64,000 bases of DNA from Photobacterium frigidiphilum (GTDB lineage Bacteria; Pseudomonadota; Gammaproteobacteria; Enterobacterales; Vibrionaceae), in NCBI RefSeq assembly GCF_003025615.1, contig NZ_PYMJ01000016.1, forward strand, positions 1 through 64,000, read 5' to 3'. A model generated the notes under the pieces. That model worked only from the letters and a program-made list of their open reading frames with translations. It was not told the DNA's origin and did not search any database. Below, in pieces: positions 38,318-47,408 of the stretch. The translations under genes were made by a program, and so were the position numbers. Within the stretch, counting starts at the first letter, position 1. Each line of letters starts with the position of its first letter.

Positions 38318-38695
38318 TTACTGTCCTTTAATGGCCTGCTTTAAGCCGCTAATCTTCATATTCAAAAAGCTCATGCTGGTTTCAAATGCCATCGCATTTG
38401 AGGCAAATTTGGCTTGTTCAATACCCAATTCAACCGTATTACCATCTTGCGCTGGTTGTTGTGGATTGCGGTACAGCAATTCAGTCTTTGGTGATTGTGA
38501 GCGGAAGCGAGCTTGATGTTTCGCTCTTGCTTCACCCGCGATTTGGCTCATCGCATCTTCAAAACTGATATCACGAGCCTTATAATTAGGGGTGTCAACA
38601 TTGGCGAGGTTACTTGCCAGTACTTTTGCGCGTTGTGTTCGAAACGCCAATGTATTAGGGTGTACCCCTAATGCTTGCTCAAAATTTATTGCCAT
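38318..38695 (-). CDS. flgB: Lateral proximal rod protein FlgB
   Basis: A 125-residue rod protein. MAINFEQALGVHPNTLAFRTQRAKVLASNLANVDTPNYKARDISFEDAM is a typical FlgB N-terminus; MAFETSMSFLNMKISGLKQAI closes it. ATG 38695 is chosen by homology; an upstream in-frame TTG would sit inside the sigma-54 promoter. It is first in the flgBCDEFGHIJKL operon, about 27 bases downstream of the predicted transcription start. Confidence 0.95.
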   Translation of the reverse strand: MAINFEQALGVHPNTLAFRTQRAKVLASNLANVDTPNYKARDISFEDAMSQIAGEARAKHQARFRSQSPKTELLYRNPQQPAQDGNTVELGIEQAKFASNAMAFETSMSFLNMKISGLKQAIKGQ

Positions 38696-38731
38696 ACTAC
38701 AAACCGCATGATAGTGAAATCCAACCAGTAA

Positions 38732-38749
38732 AAGCAATATTCATGCCAA
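38732..38749 (-). promoter_or_regulatory. Sigma-54 promoter of the lateral flgB operon
   Basis: On the minus strand TTGGCATGAATATTGCTT matches the sigma-54 consensus, with -24 GG and -12 GC in the invariant 10-base spacing (TGGCA / TTGC). It lies 37 bases upstream of the flgB ATG. The sigma-54 activator LafK encoded at 46-47.4 kb is the expected partner. Confidence 0.85.
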
Positions 38750-38792
38750 TACTTTACTTGTTTAATATTAGCAACTTAACGGTACAAAAAAC

Positions 38793-39554
38793 GTGCGGCC
38801 AACAATAAAGCGGAAGTGTCACTTCCGATCGGAAATAGTACTAATTGCAAGCTTAATCATGGGCGGCGGTTTCCTCACGTCTACAGTGCACGCTGCCACC
38901 AACCACATCGAGCAAGTCACCGAAGCAACCGCCAAGACCGAACGCGCGGTTAAGCGTTATCTGAAAAAAAATGTTCGTCGTTATGCCGCAACATTAGGTA
39001 GCCAAGATTACAAAATAACCTTGCAGCCGCTATCCGACATTCCCGCTTGTGATGCTCCGGTTAGCCAATCCTTGAGCGATCCACAACAACCTGCAGGGCG
39101 ATTAACCATCACATTGGAATGCCAGAAACCTACTTATTGGAAAGCCCGAGCAAAAGCCGAGGTAGCGATTTATCGGCAGTTAGTTGTAGCGAAAATGACC
39201 TTAAATCGTCACCAAGAGATCACCCCAAAAATGCTCAGTATGAAGCGTAGTAATGTGGCGTATTTACGCCACGGGTATTTCACCTCAAAACAAGCGCTGA
39301 CCGGACTAACGAGCCGACGAAAGATTGTTGCAGGTAAAATCATTAGCCCAAGAATGGTCGAACTGCCGGAACTAGTGCAACGTAATGATGGAGTGCTTAT
39401 TGAGGCTAAATTTGGCAAAATGAATGCAACAATGAAAGGGGTAGCTTTGGAGTCAGGCGTGAAAGGTGATTCGATTCGAGTACGTAATCTGTCTTCCCAA
39501 AAAGAAATTTATGCCATCATTGTAGGGCCTCAAAAAGTCCGAACCAACTTTTGA
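38793..39554 (+). CDS. flgA: Lateral P-ring assembly chaperone FlgA
   Basis: A 253-residue FlgA homologue that helps FlgI form the P-ring in the periplasm. It has an export signal (SEIVLIASLIMGGGFL ... VHA). The SAF-type C-terminal domain is visible in LTLNRHQEITPKMLSMKRSNV, TSRRKIVAGKIISPRMVELPELVQRNDGVLIEAK and the closing VRVRNLSSQKEI-like strand. The start is probably GTG at 38793, but no good ribosome-binding site precedes it. A perfect dyad lies inside the first codons. It is divergent from flgB and is followed by flgM-flgN. Confidence 0.87.
   Translation: MRPTIKRKCHFRSEIVLIASLIMGGGFLTSTVHAATNHIEQVTEATAKTERAVKRYLKKNVRRYAATLGSQDYKITLQPLSDIPACDAPVSQSLSDPQQPAGRLTITLECQKPTYWKARAKAEVAIYRQLVVAKMTLNRHQEITPKMLSMKRSNVAYLRHGYFTSKQALTGLTSRRKIVAGKIISPRMVELPELVQRNDGVLIEAKFGKMNATMKGVALESGVKGDSIRVRNLSSQKEIYAIIVGPQKVRTNF
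38811..38827. repeat. 17-base palindrome at the flgA start
   Basis: CGGAAGTGTCACTTCCG is an inverted repeat (CGGAAGTG-T-CACTTCCG) seven codons into flgA and about 60 bases from the sigma-54 promoter on the other strand. It could be an operator or an mRNA hairpin. The lafA terminator carries a similar but unrelated CGGAAGT stem. Confidence 0.6.
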
Positions 39555-39656
39555 TGCTAGTATTCTCTCTCTTCGTACAATGAAAAATAATTTAAGAGTT
39601 TCTATCTCTGGTCGCTCTTATCTCTATAACCGCAACTACTGTTTTATGTGAACCCT

Positions 39657-39929
39657 ATGATTGGAAAAATATCGCATTCACTTCCGATGGTTTTACCACC
39701 GGAAGTGACGAACAAAACAGCAAAACCTAGCACTTCAAATGTCGCGCAGGTTGAGCTGAGCAGTGAGTTAAAATCGCTACAGTCGGCAAAAGAATCAATG
39801 GATAAAACCAGTGATGTCGATATGAATAAAGTGGCTGAAATGAAAGCAATGCTAAATGCAGGGAAGGTCTCAATTAACCTTGATGATCTGGCTGGCAGCA
39901 TGCTCGACTTTTACCAAGACAACGAATAA
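39657..39929 (+). CDS. flgM: Lateral anti-sigma factor FlgM
   Basis: A 90-residue FlgM-like protein: a disordered N-terminal half, then VELSSELKSLQSAKESMDKTSDVDMNKVAEMKAMLNAGKVSINLDDLAGSMLDF, which matches the sigma-28-binding C-terminal half of FlgM. It holds LafS inactive until the hook is finished and FlgM is exported. ATG 39657 is taken as the start; a GTG three codons upstream is also possible, and neither has a strong ribosome-binding site. It is followed by flgN 38 bases later. Confidence 0.85.
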   Translation: MIGKISHSLPMVLPPEVTNKTAKPSTSNVAQVELSSELKSLQSAKESMDKTSDVDMNKVAEMKAMLNAGKVSINLDDLAGSMLDFYQDNE

Positions 39930-39967
39930 TAGCGACACAATACAAACGTTAATAAAGGTAACAATGC

Positions 39968-40402
39968 ATGGCGACTCAAGCTGAACTGGTTAAAGCACTT
40001 ATCACTGAGCTGGCACAGGATGTGAAAAGCTATCAACAGCTGGCTCAACAACTGAAGCATCAACAGCTGCTATTACAAAATCGTGACAGTAAGGCCTTGC
40101 TAACGCATAACGTCGAACTTCAGCTGTTAATGCAGCAATTAAATAACCATGCACAATACCGTGGTGAGCACCTTATCGCATTAGGTATGACAGCCGATGA
40201 CGCAGGAATGAAGTGTTTACTCGCCGCTTTACCTACCCAATATAGCCAGCAAGCTCGCCAATTATGGCAGCAACTGTATGACGTTACGCTGCAATGCCAA
40301 GAGCAGAATAATGCTAATGGCCGTTTATTGGCACAACAAAAACAAATGATGGATAAACTGCTAAAACCACAACAACAATACAGCTATAGTCCAAACATTT
40401 AA
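39968..40402 (+). CDS. flgN: Lateral flagellar chaperone FlgN
   Basis: A 144-residue, all-helical, Gln-rich protein of the FlgN type (LTELAQDVKSYQQLAQQLKHQQLLLQNRDSKALLTHNVELQLLMQQL). FlgN chaperones FlgK and FlgL to the export gate. Placement after flgA-flgM supports the assignment. It ends 36 bases before the convergent fliJ, with no clear terminator between. Confidence 0.83.
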   Translation: MATQAELVKALITELAQDVKSYQQLAQQLKHQQLLLQNRDSKALLTHNVELQLLMQQLNNHAQYRGEHLIALGMTADDAGMKCLLAALPTQYSQQARQLWQQLYDVTLQCQEQNNANGRLLAQQKQMMDKLLKPQQQYSYSPNI

Positions 40403-40438
40403 TGTGCATGTGCGAATCATGTGCATTGCCTATACCGA

Positions 40439-40873
40439 TCAAGAACGGCGGTGAAAGAAGCGGATTATCGATAATTCGTCGAGCACTTTTTGCTCTTGCT
40501 TATCACGCTGATTTTGAATTTTCGTTAACCGCTTATCAATGATCTTATTGCCCATTTGGACTTGGCAATGCTGCTTGACCAAGCGCTCATTCATACTGCG
40601 CAATTCAACCTGCGATAACGCAAGTTCTTGACGTTGAAGGTTAGTCAGGTTATCGAGTTGATGCCGGAAACGACCTATGCCTTTCAATAATAAAGCCGAA
40701 GCCTGACTACCACTGGCGACAGAATACTGCCCCGATAAATCTTCCAGCAACGATAAGCGTTGTTGATGGGCATTCATTTGCTGATTGATCTGTCCCTGTT
40801 GCTGTTGCAATTTGTTAAATTGTCGCTGCTGTTGATCGCGCCAACTTTGAACGATTTTGACTCGCTTCATCAT
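40439..40873 (-). CDS. fliJ: Lateral export protein FliJ
   Basis: A 144-residue predicted antiparallel coiled coil, rich in Gln, Arg and Lys (RDQQQRQFNKLQQQQGQINQQMNAHQQRL). FliJ inserts into the FliI hexamer like the gamma subunit of F1-ATPase and binds FlhA. It starts three bases after fliI with tandem ATG codons. It is the last gene of the motY/lafK-to-fliJ series. Confidence 0.86.
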   Translation of the reverse strand: MMKRVKIVQSWRDQQQRQFNKLQQQQGQINQQMNAHQQRLSLLEDLSGQYSVASGSQASALLLKGIGRFRHQLDNLTNLQRQELALSQVELRSMNERLVKQHCQVQMGNKIIDKRLTKIQNQRDKQEQKVLDELSIIRFFHRRS

Positions 40874-40876
40874 CGG

Positions 40877-42217
40877 TTATTGCCCTCCGATCAGCTGCAT
40901 TAATTGCTGCTGACTATCTGCAAGAAGTATCCGATCATTCATTCCTTGCTGCAGGAAACCACAGATTTCAGGGTAGTAATGCACTGCCATATCGAGGTTT
41001 TGATCTTGCCCTTGCTGGTATCCTCCCAGCGAGATCAAGTCTTGTACCTGGCGATAACGGGCATACAACTGCTTTACTTGTTGCGCTTTTTGTAACTGCT
41101 CAGGAGTAACCACTTGCGGCATTGCTCGACTGATTGATTGTTCAATATCAATTGCTGGGTAATGACCTTGTTCGGCTAATTCACGATTCAATACGATATG
41201 ACCGTCCAAAATGGCTCGAGCGGCATCAGCTATCGGGTCTTGCTGATCATCGCCTTCTGATAGCACGGTATAAAACGCGGTAATAGAGCCTTTTTCCGTA
41301 GCACCATTACCCGCACGCTCAACAAGCTGAGGCAGCATGCTAAACACCGAAGGCGGATACCCTTTGGTTGCTGGTGGCTCACCAACAGCCAAGGCGATCT
41401 CACGCTGAGCTTGGGCATAACGGGTTAACGAATCCATTAGCAACAACACATCATGGCCTTGGTCGCGAAAAAACTCGGCAATACGGTGACAGAGCATTGC
41501 AGCACGTAAACGCATTAATGGTGGATCATCGGCAGGCGATGCTATCACGACTGCATTCTTCATCCCTTCAGGGCCCAATGAATGCTCAATAAACTCACGC
41601 ACTTCTCGACCACGTTCACCGATTAACCCAACCACGGTAATTTCTGCGGTGGTGTTGCGGGTCATCATGCCTAGCAGCACACTCTTACCGACACCACTGC
41701 CGGCAAACAACCCCATTCGCTGGCCTTTGCCGACGCTGAGCATGCTATTAATGACACGGACGCCAACATCCAACTGAGTTGAAATAGGCAAACGTTGTAA
41801 TGGGTTAATCGTTTCACCTTGCAGATTTATTCGCTGATCGGCAGCAATGGGACCACGACTATCTAATGGCTCACCTAGGCCATTTAATACTCGACCAAGC
41901 ATGCTATAACCAACGTTAATTTTGCTGTCACCGTGTAATGGAAATACTCGACTACCAGGCCGTAACCCAGTGGTATGGCGGATCGGCATCAATACCAATG
42001 CGTTACGATCAAAACCAACCACTTCAGCTTCCACTAAGGTGCCATGATCGGTTTCAATCATACAACGTTGACCAGTACATAAACGGCAACCAACCGCTTC
42101 CAATGTTAACCCTGCCATGCGTGTTAATCGCCCGTAGGTTCGGGCGATAGGCACATCAGGCACATGCTCAACAGCTAAAGATAGGCGAGCATTTAACTCT
42201 TGGAATAAATCACGCAT
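40877..42217 (-). CDS. fliI: Lateral flagellar export ATPase FliI
   Basis: A 446-residue F1-beta-like ATPase. The Walker A motif is GLFAGSGVGKSVLLG (169-183), followed by ITVVGLIGERGREVREFIEHSLG, the Walker B region VLLLMDSLTRYAQAQREIALAVGEPP and the FliI-typical KGYPPSVF. It energises substrate unloading at the export gate. It overlaps fliH by eight bases and precedes fliJ by three. Confidence 0.96.
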   Translation of the reverse strand: MRDLFQELNARLSLAVEHVPDVPIARTYGRLTRMAGLTLEAVGCRLCTGQRCMIETDHGTLVEAEVVGFDRNALVLMPIRHTTGLRPGSRVFPLHGDSKINVGYSMLGRVLNGLGEPLDSRGPIAADQRINLQGETINPLQRLPISTQLDVGVRVINSMLSVGKGQRMGLFAGSGVGKSVLLGMMTRNTTAEITVVGLIGERGREVREFIEHSLGPEGMKNAVVIASPADDPPLMRLRAAMLCHRIAEFFRDQGHDVLLLMDSLTRYAQAQREIALAVGEPPATKGYPPSVFSMLPQLVERAGNGATEKGSITAFYTVLSEGDDQQDPIADAARAILDGHIVLNRELAEQGHYPAIDIEQSISRAMPQVVTPEQLQKAQQVKQLYARYRQVQDLISLGGYQQGQDQNLDMAVHYYPEICGFLQQGMNDRILLADSQQQLMQLIGGQ

Positions 42218-42911
42218 TAGTTAGCAAGTTATCTTTAACTGAATCCATACACGTCTCTAGACGCTCTTCACTATCAGAAAAGGCCTCAGAGTCTTTCGTC
42301 ACCACACGGCAACTACCGATGGCGAGACTGTCATCTGGCGTTAAGTTCCAAGTTGCAACTTGCTCAGGTACTAAATCAACCAACCGTTGGCAATCTTGAG
42401 GGTTAAGATAAATCACAAGATCTGGTTTTTGCTCTGGCATTTGCGCGAGGGTTTCTTCAATTAAATGCACCATCTGACTTGGCTTTAAGGTCAGTTCAGC
42501 GCGAATAACCTGACGAGCAACCTTCTGCACCAAATCACAAATCATTTCGCTTTGCAGACGAACATGTTGATGAAATACCTGCTGAACCTGCTGCATTAGG
42601 TCATCTACTGAGCTCACTGTTCCACCCATTGTCTGCCTGACTTGCTCGACACCTTCACGAACACCTTGCTGGCGTCCCTGCTCGATACCTTGCTGCTGAC
42701 CCGCTTGCTGACCCTGCGCTAATCCTTCTTGATAGCCCTGTTCATGACCTTTTTGTTGGCCTTCTTGAAAGCCATTATGAAATTCATCTTGATATGAACC
42801 ACCACCTTCATCACCAAATAGATCTTCTTCCGGCTCAACTAATGGTGGAAAATGATATGAGCGATATTGACCCGATTGCGGATGAATAATATTCATTGCT
42901 GATTTTTTCAT
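42210..42911 (-). CDS. fliH: Lateral export regulator FliH
   Basis: A 233-residue FliH homologue, the stator-like partner of FliI that ties it to FliN. Residues about 44-92 form a striking Gly/Gln repeat (GFQEGQQKGHEQGYQEGLAQ and on) in which glycine recurs every four residues. This is the GxxxG repeat known from FliH. The C-terminal domain has VARQVIRAELTLKPSQMVHLIEETLAQMP. It lies two bases after fliG and overlaps fliI. Confidence 0.9.
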   Translation of the reverse strand: MKKSAMNIIHPQSGQYRSYHFPPLVEPEEDLFGDEGGGSYQDEFHNGFQEGQQKGHEQGYQEGLAQGQQAGQQQGIEQGRQQGVREGVEQVRQTMGGTVSSVDDLMQQVQQVFHQHVRLQSEMICDLVQKVARQVIRAELTLKPSQMVHLIEETLAQMPEQKPDLVIYLNPQDCQRLVDLVPEQVATWNLTPDDSLAIGSCRVVTKDSEAFSDSEERLETCMDSVKDNLLTNA

Positions 42912-42913
42912 AA

Positions 42914-43921
42914 CTACTCCACAACAGGTTCGCTAAATAGTTGTAATTCAACCTCGCCAGCTTCAGCCAACTGACGCAATGCAGCAATAAGTTGCTCTCT
43001 CGCATCTTCCACCGCACTAAGGCGCACGCGACCTTTGCCTTCCATTGCTTCACGTAAGTATTGTGCGGCACGTTTTGGCATGGTGGCGAAGATTTTATCT
43101 TGCAGCGCTTGCTCACAACCTTTCAATGCCGTTGCCAAGAGTTCTTGATCGACTTCTTCAACCAAGCGCTCAAGAGTTTCTTCCGACTGGCGAACCAATA
43201 TACTGAAGTTGTACATTTGCGATTCAAGCTTCGCAACCAACTCAGGATCAAGTACTTTTAGCCCGGTCATTACTTTCTGGCTTTGCTCACCTTTCAGGCG
43301 GTTGATGATTTCACTCGCTTTCTGTGAACCATCAACAATCGTACTGTTTTGCTGCCCAACCTGCGCTAAGAACTTCTCTAATAAGACATGAACTTCGTCA
43401 ATCATATTAGGGTGAATCTCTTTCAGGTTAGCTAAGCGATATAGCAAGTCATCAAGGTTCTCTGGCGGCAATCTGTCCAGCAGATTAGTGGCAACGTCAG
43501 GATCTAAATAAGCAAGAAAAACAGCTTGCATCTGTGGGTGTTCACCGGAGATCAATTCCGCTAATTTTGCAGGCTCTAACCACTGCAAACGTTGCAAGTT
43601 ATGCTTCAATGAATCGCCATAGATCGAATCCAGCAATGGCTGAGATAATGATTGACCTAACGCCTTGTTTAACGTTCGCTCAAGGTAGGTACGCGAAGCA
43701 CCTGAAATACCGGATTCACTTTGAAAGTCAGTAAAAAAACGCTGAAAAACTTGTTCAGCCTGATCTTTTTTCACCGCAGGAATACCCGCCATAACAATCG
43801 ATAGTTGGCGCACTTGCTCGCGATCAAGTTGTTTTAAGACATTAGCTGCCGCATTTTCACCCATACTCAACAATAGGATCGCAGCTTGCTCAATGTTCAG
43901 GTTATTCTCAGTTGTCATCAT
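42914..43921 (-). CDS. fliG: Lateral motor switch protein FliG
   Basis: A 335-residue C-ring protein. N-terminal IEQAAILLLSMGENAAANVLKQL binds FliF. The middle domain has the EHPQ motif (SGEHPQMQAVFLAYL). The C-terminal torque domain has LERLVEEVDQELLATALKGCE and RAAQYLREAMEGKGRVRLSAVEDAREQ with the charged residues facing the stator. ATG 43921 overlaps the fliF end; the longer GTG reading inside fliF is unlikely. Confidence 0.95.
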   Translation of the reverse strand: MMTTENNLNIEQAAILLLSMGENAAANVLKQLDREQVRQLSIVMAGIPAVKKDQAEQVFQRFFTDFQSESGISGASRTYLERTLNKALGQSLSQPLLDSIYGDSLKHNLQRLQWLEPAKLAELISGEHPQMQAVFLAYLDPDVATNLLDRLPPENLDDLLYRLANLKEIHPNMIDEVHVLLEKFLAQVGQQNSTIVDGSQKASEIINRLKGEQSQKVMTGLKVLDPELVAKLESQMYNFSILVRQSEETLERLVEEVDQELLATALKGCEQALQDKIFATMPKRAAQYLREAMEGKGRVRLSAVEDAREQLIAALRQLAEAGEVELQLFSEPVVE

Positions 43922-45590
43922 CTTTGGGCGTAATCCATTGTTTAACGACGTGAGCAACACGCTCTGGTTCTTTTTCAGATAACATCTGAAGGTAAGATGA
44001 TTGCACTTCTAACCCAGTTTCAGGGCTTGGCAATTCTAGATAATTTTCACTCGTTACAACCGAGCTTAAGCTTGTGATTTCTGTTTTTTCGGTCGCGGGT
44101 ACAGCTTCAATTTCTGGGCTGATGTCATTGTTCAGCGCTGTATTTTCACTGACTGATTCACCCGTGATGGCGGCTAGCTTATCATTGGGTGCTGTTAATG
44201 CTGTCGACTTGTTACTGCCAGACAGCTGACGAATCGCTGGACGTACAAGCACTAACAAAATCACCAATGCCACTACGGCAGATAATATATAGCGTAAGTA
44301 ATCTAACCAGATTAACTGCATCCACCATACTGGCTCATCAGCCAATAGGTTGGCTTCTGCTTTGGTGAATGGGTAGACCAATACACTGAACTGATCGCCA
44401 CGGACTTCATTGATCCCAATCGCATCGGCTAACAATTGCTTGATGTTTGCCAGTTGCTCAGGGGGGAAGGTATCTGGCTGACCATTCAATAAGATTGAGA
44501 CGCTTAAACTCTTCACCTGTCCTTGCTGGTATAGAGTATGTTTAAGTACGCGATCTAAGGCGTAATCACGGGATGATTCACTGCGTTCATTACCGGCATT
44601 TGGATCTTCCTCTTCCCCATCCTCCGGTGGACGGTTACTTAATGCACCGGGCACACCTTGGGCCGCTTTACCGATACGACGATCTATTGTGCTAAATTCA
44701 TTGCGAACCGAACCATCAGGCGCATAGCTTTCTTCTGTTGCTTCAGTGCGGTCATAATTAATATCGGCAGCCACTTCCACTTGGAAGTTATCAATACCCA
44801 CCATTGGTCGCAGCATGCGCGCCGCACGTTTGATATAGCTTTGTTCTAGCTTTTGGACGTATTCCAAATAACTGCTGCTGTTAAGGCTATGCTTACCCTC
44901 GCTGTTAATCACCGCTGACAATAACCGGCCTTGCTGATCAATAACATTCACGCGTTCAGCATTCAGTTCAGGCACACTGCCTGCCACTAAATTAACAATG
45001 GCGGTCACTTGCTCGGTCGTCAGTTCACGCCCCGAACTTAACGATAAAACAACCGATGCCGATGGCTGCTCTTTCTCTCGGCGCACAAATAAGGTTTTCT
45101 TAGGAATAGCCAAGTGCACACGCACATTGGTAATGGCATCTAATGCCATAATGCTCAATGCCAACTCGCCTTCTAAACCATGGCGATAACGGGCATTTTC
45201 AATAAACTGACTGGTCCCTAAACTGGAATCTTGCGATAAAATGTCAAGTCCGGCAGGTAATTGGGCTTCAATACCTGCAGCGGCCAGCGCTAAACGCGCT
45301 TTGCCTACACTATCGCGATCAACCATCACGTTGCCTTGCTGAGGCTCGATGTAGTAATCCATTCCTTGTTGCTCAAGAACTGAAATCACCTGGCTACGGT
45401 CAAATTTTTCTTGTTCGCCATATAATGGACGGTACTGGCTATTACCTTGCCACAAACCAATCACTACCGCGGTTGTCACTAACGCAGCAATAAGGCCTAA
45501 TAACACAATAAGACGAGTGCCCGTAAGCAGTCGTCCCATCGCAGAAGGGCTCGCCATATCCGACAGCCGTTGTTTCATTAATTCAGTCAC
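43908..45590 (-). CDS. fliF: Lateral MS-ring protein FliF
   Basis: A 560-residue MS-ring protein (E. coli 552). Two membrane helices flank the periplasmic domain: LIVLLGLIAALVTTAVVIGLW (about 28-48) and YILSAVVALVILLVLVRPAI (about 416-435). The first ring-building motif is visible as YRPLYGEQEKFDRSQVISVLEQQGMDYYIE. The C-terminal tail binds FliG. The start is probably GTG 45590; ATG four codons later is the alternative. It lies 13 bases after fliE. Confidence 0.95.
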   Translation of the reverse strand: MTELMKQRLSDMASPSAMGRLLTGTRLIVLLGLIAALVTTAVVIGLWQGNSQYRPLYGEQEKFDRSQVISVLEQQGMDYYIEPQQGNVMVDRDSVGKARLALAAAGIEAQLPAGLDILSQDSSLGTSQFIENARYRHGLEGELALSIMALDAITNVRVHLAIPKKTLFVRREKEQPSASVVLSLSSGRELTTEQVTAIVNLVAGSVPELNAERVNVIDQQGRLLSAVINSEGKHSLNSSSYLEYVQKLEQSYIKRAARMLRPMVGIDNFQVEVAADINYDRTEATEESYAPDGSVRNEFSTIDRRIGKAAQGVPGALSNRPPEDGEEEDPNAGNERSESSRDYALDRVLKHTLYQQGQVKSLSVSILLNGQPDTFPPEQLANIKQLLADAIGINEVRGDQFSVLVYPFTKAEANLLADEPVWWMQLIWLDYLRYILSAVVALVILLVLVRPAIRQLSGSNKSTALTAPNDKLAAITGESVSENTALNNDISPEIEAVPATEKTEITSLSSVVTSENYLELPSPETGLEVQSSYLQMLSEKEPERVAHVVKQWITPKDDDN

Positions 45591-45603
45591 TTAAACGTTC
45601 CCG

Positions 45604-45948
45604 TTAAACTGGCATTTTCATGACATCGTCATAGGCGGTCAGCAGCTTATTTCGCACTTGCACAAGAGCAGAAAAAGAAATACTGGCTTTTTGACTGGCA
45701 ACCATCGCACCAACCAAATCATCACTTTTGCCCGTATCTACAGCAGTCATTAAAGCTGATGCTTCTTTGCCTTGCAGATCGACACTGTTGAGTGACTGAG
45801 AAATAACATCAGTAAAGTTGACAGAATTCGCTTGATTAACCGTCATTGGGTTTGGGGCGATCTGAATAGGTTCTAGCGTTTTCATTTGCGCTTGAATTTC
45901 GCTCATCTGACTTAATGGCAGATTCATGCTCATCACATTGTCTTGCAT
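45604..45948 (-). CDS. fliE: Lateral MS-ring/rod adaptor FliE
   Basis: A 114-residue FliE. The conserved C-terminal half has FTDVISQSLNSVD ... SALMTAVDTGKSDDLVGAMVASQKASISFSALVQVRNKLLTAYDDVMKMPV. It links the MS ring to the rod and is the first exported rod component. It lies 20 bases after lafK and probably starts the fliEFGHIJ segment. No sigma-54 box was found in the short gap. Confidence 0.94.
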   Translation of the reverse strand: MQDNVMSMNLPLSQMSEIQAQMKTLEPIQIAPNPMTVNQANSVNFTDVISQSLNSVDLQGKEASALMTAVDTGKSDDLVGAMVASQKASISFSALVQVRNKLLTAYDDVMKMPV

Positions 45949-45968
45949 GACAGCTCTCGTAATAACGG

Positions 45969-47408
45969 TTAGGAAAAATTAAAGGTTGTTGGGACTAAAT
46001 TTGCATTTTGCCCCGTTAGGATTTTTTCGATATCCAGCCCTTGCTCGCGCATGGTTTGAATTTTATAGCGTAGTGCCCGGGTTGATACGCCCAGCTCTTC
46101 TGCCGTCTTGCTGCGATGACCATCAAAACGACGCAAAGTCTCAATGATAGTGTCAAATTCAGCAAGCTTACGGCTTTTTTGTAAGTCGGGCTTAGTACAA
46201 GAAGTCGTTGATTTTTGAGTCGGTCTTACCACACTCAATGCGGTTGATGTCGGAACAGCGGTGCTCGGCTCGCTCGTTATATTTTCGAACGTTGGTAACA
46301 TCAAATCTTCTTCACGGATCAAACAACCGCGGCTCATGACTAAGGCGCGCTGAATAACATTTTCCAGTTCGCGGACATTGCCCGGCCAATCGTAGCTACA
46401 CAATACCTTTTGGGCGGCTTTGGTAAACTCCGTGCTCGCTTGCCCTGGCGGCATATGACGACGAAGTAATATATTTGCTAACGGAATAATGTCGTCTTGG
46501 CGATCTTTCAATGATGCGCAGTGAAGAGGAAAAACATTCAGACGGTAATACAGATCAGCCCGGAAGCGACCAGCGGCAATGGCTTTTTCTAAGTCTTGAT
46601 TGGTTGCAGCTAACACATGGATATCTAGCTTAATTTTTTGATGACTACCTAAACGCTCAACTTCACGTTCCTGCAACACCCTTAATAATTTGGTTTGCAG
46701 AGCAAGTGGCAACTCACCGATTTCATCCAGCAAAAGAGTACCGCCATTGGCAACCTCTAATTTACCCGCCTGTGCTGAAGTGGCTCCGGTAAACGCCCCT
46801 TTGGTATGGCCAAATAAAATTGATTCGATCATAGATTCTGGAATAGCAGCGCAATTGATGGCAATAAACGGCCCTGCTGCACGCGGAGATGAGTCATGAA
46901 TGAACTGTGCCAACACTTCTTTGCCACTACCACTTTCACCAGTGATCAGAACAGAGGCATCCGTCTGTGCAACACGTTGTGCCAATTGAAACATCTGCTT
47001 ACTTTTGCAAGATTCAGCAACCATATTTTTTTGCTGCTGTGTCTGTACCAAACGTTGGACAAGTTGCGCTAAATGAGTATGACCAAAAGGGATCAACAGG
47101 TAATCCATCGCTCCTTGTTGCAAGGCTCGAGTAACTTCCGCAACATCTTGAAGTTCAGACAGCACGACAACTGCGCCATGATACCCATGACGCTGAAACA
47201 ATTTAATCATGTCAGCGGCTTCAGTACCGTCACTCAAACTAGCCGGTAAGAGCAATAAGTCCCACTCTTTTTGAGCCACCAAATTCAGGCAATCGAACAC
47301 GTTGGTCGTGCGAGTTAAATGGTAACCCTTTGCTTTCCCCGTTGATAACGCTTGTTCAAGCGCAAGGTTTTGCGGTTGAAACATCAATACTTGCCACTCA
47401 TTTATCAT
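45969..47408 (-). CDS. lafK: Sigma-54-dependent lateral flagellar activator LafK
   Basis: A 479-residue NtrC/FleQ-class activator, the known master regulator of lateral flagella. The N-terminal receiver-like domain (1-120) has Pro55 (DLLLLPASL) where a receiver would have its phosphoacceptor aspartate, so it is probably not phosphorylated. The AAA+ domain has Walker A GESGSGKE (157-164), the sigma-54 loop GAFTGA (204-209) and Walker [11 protein letters not shown] (223-232). A C-terminal Fis-type helix-turn-helix ([22 protein letters not shown]) binds DNA. The ATG overlaps the motY stop (ATGA). Confidence 0.95.
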   Translation of the reverse strand: MINEWQVLMFQPQNLALEQALSTGKAKGYHLTRTTNVFDCLNLVAQKEWDLLLLPASLSDGTEAADMIKLFQRHGYHGAVVVLSELQDVAEVTRALQQGAMDYLLIPFGHTHLAQLVQRLVQTQQQKNMVAESCKSKQMFQLAQRVAQTDASVLITGESGSGKEVLAQFIHDSSPRAAGPFIAINCAAIPESMIESILFGHTKGAFTGATSAQAGKLEVANGGTLLLDEIGELPLALQTKLLRVLQEREVERLGSHQKIKLDIHVLAATNQDLEKAIAAGRFRADLYYRLNVFPLHCASLKDRQDDIIPLANILLRRHMPPGQASTEFTKAAQKVLCSYDWPGNVRELENVIQRALVMSRGCLIREEDLMLPTFENITSEPSTAVPTSTALSVVRPTQKSTTSCTKPDLQKSRKLAEFDTIIETLRRFDGHRSKTAEELGVSTRALRYKIQTMREQGLDIEKILTGQNANLVPTTFNFS

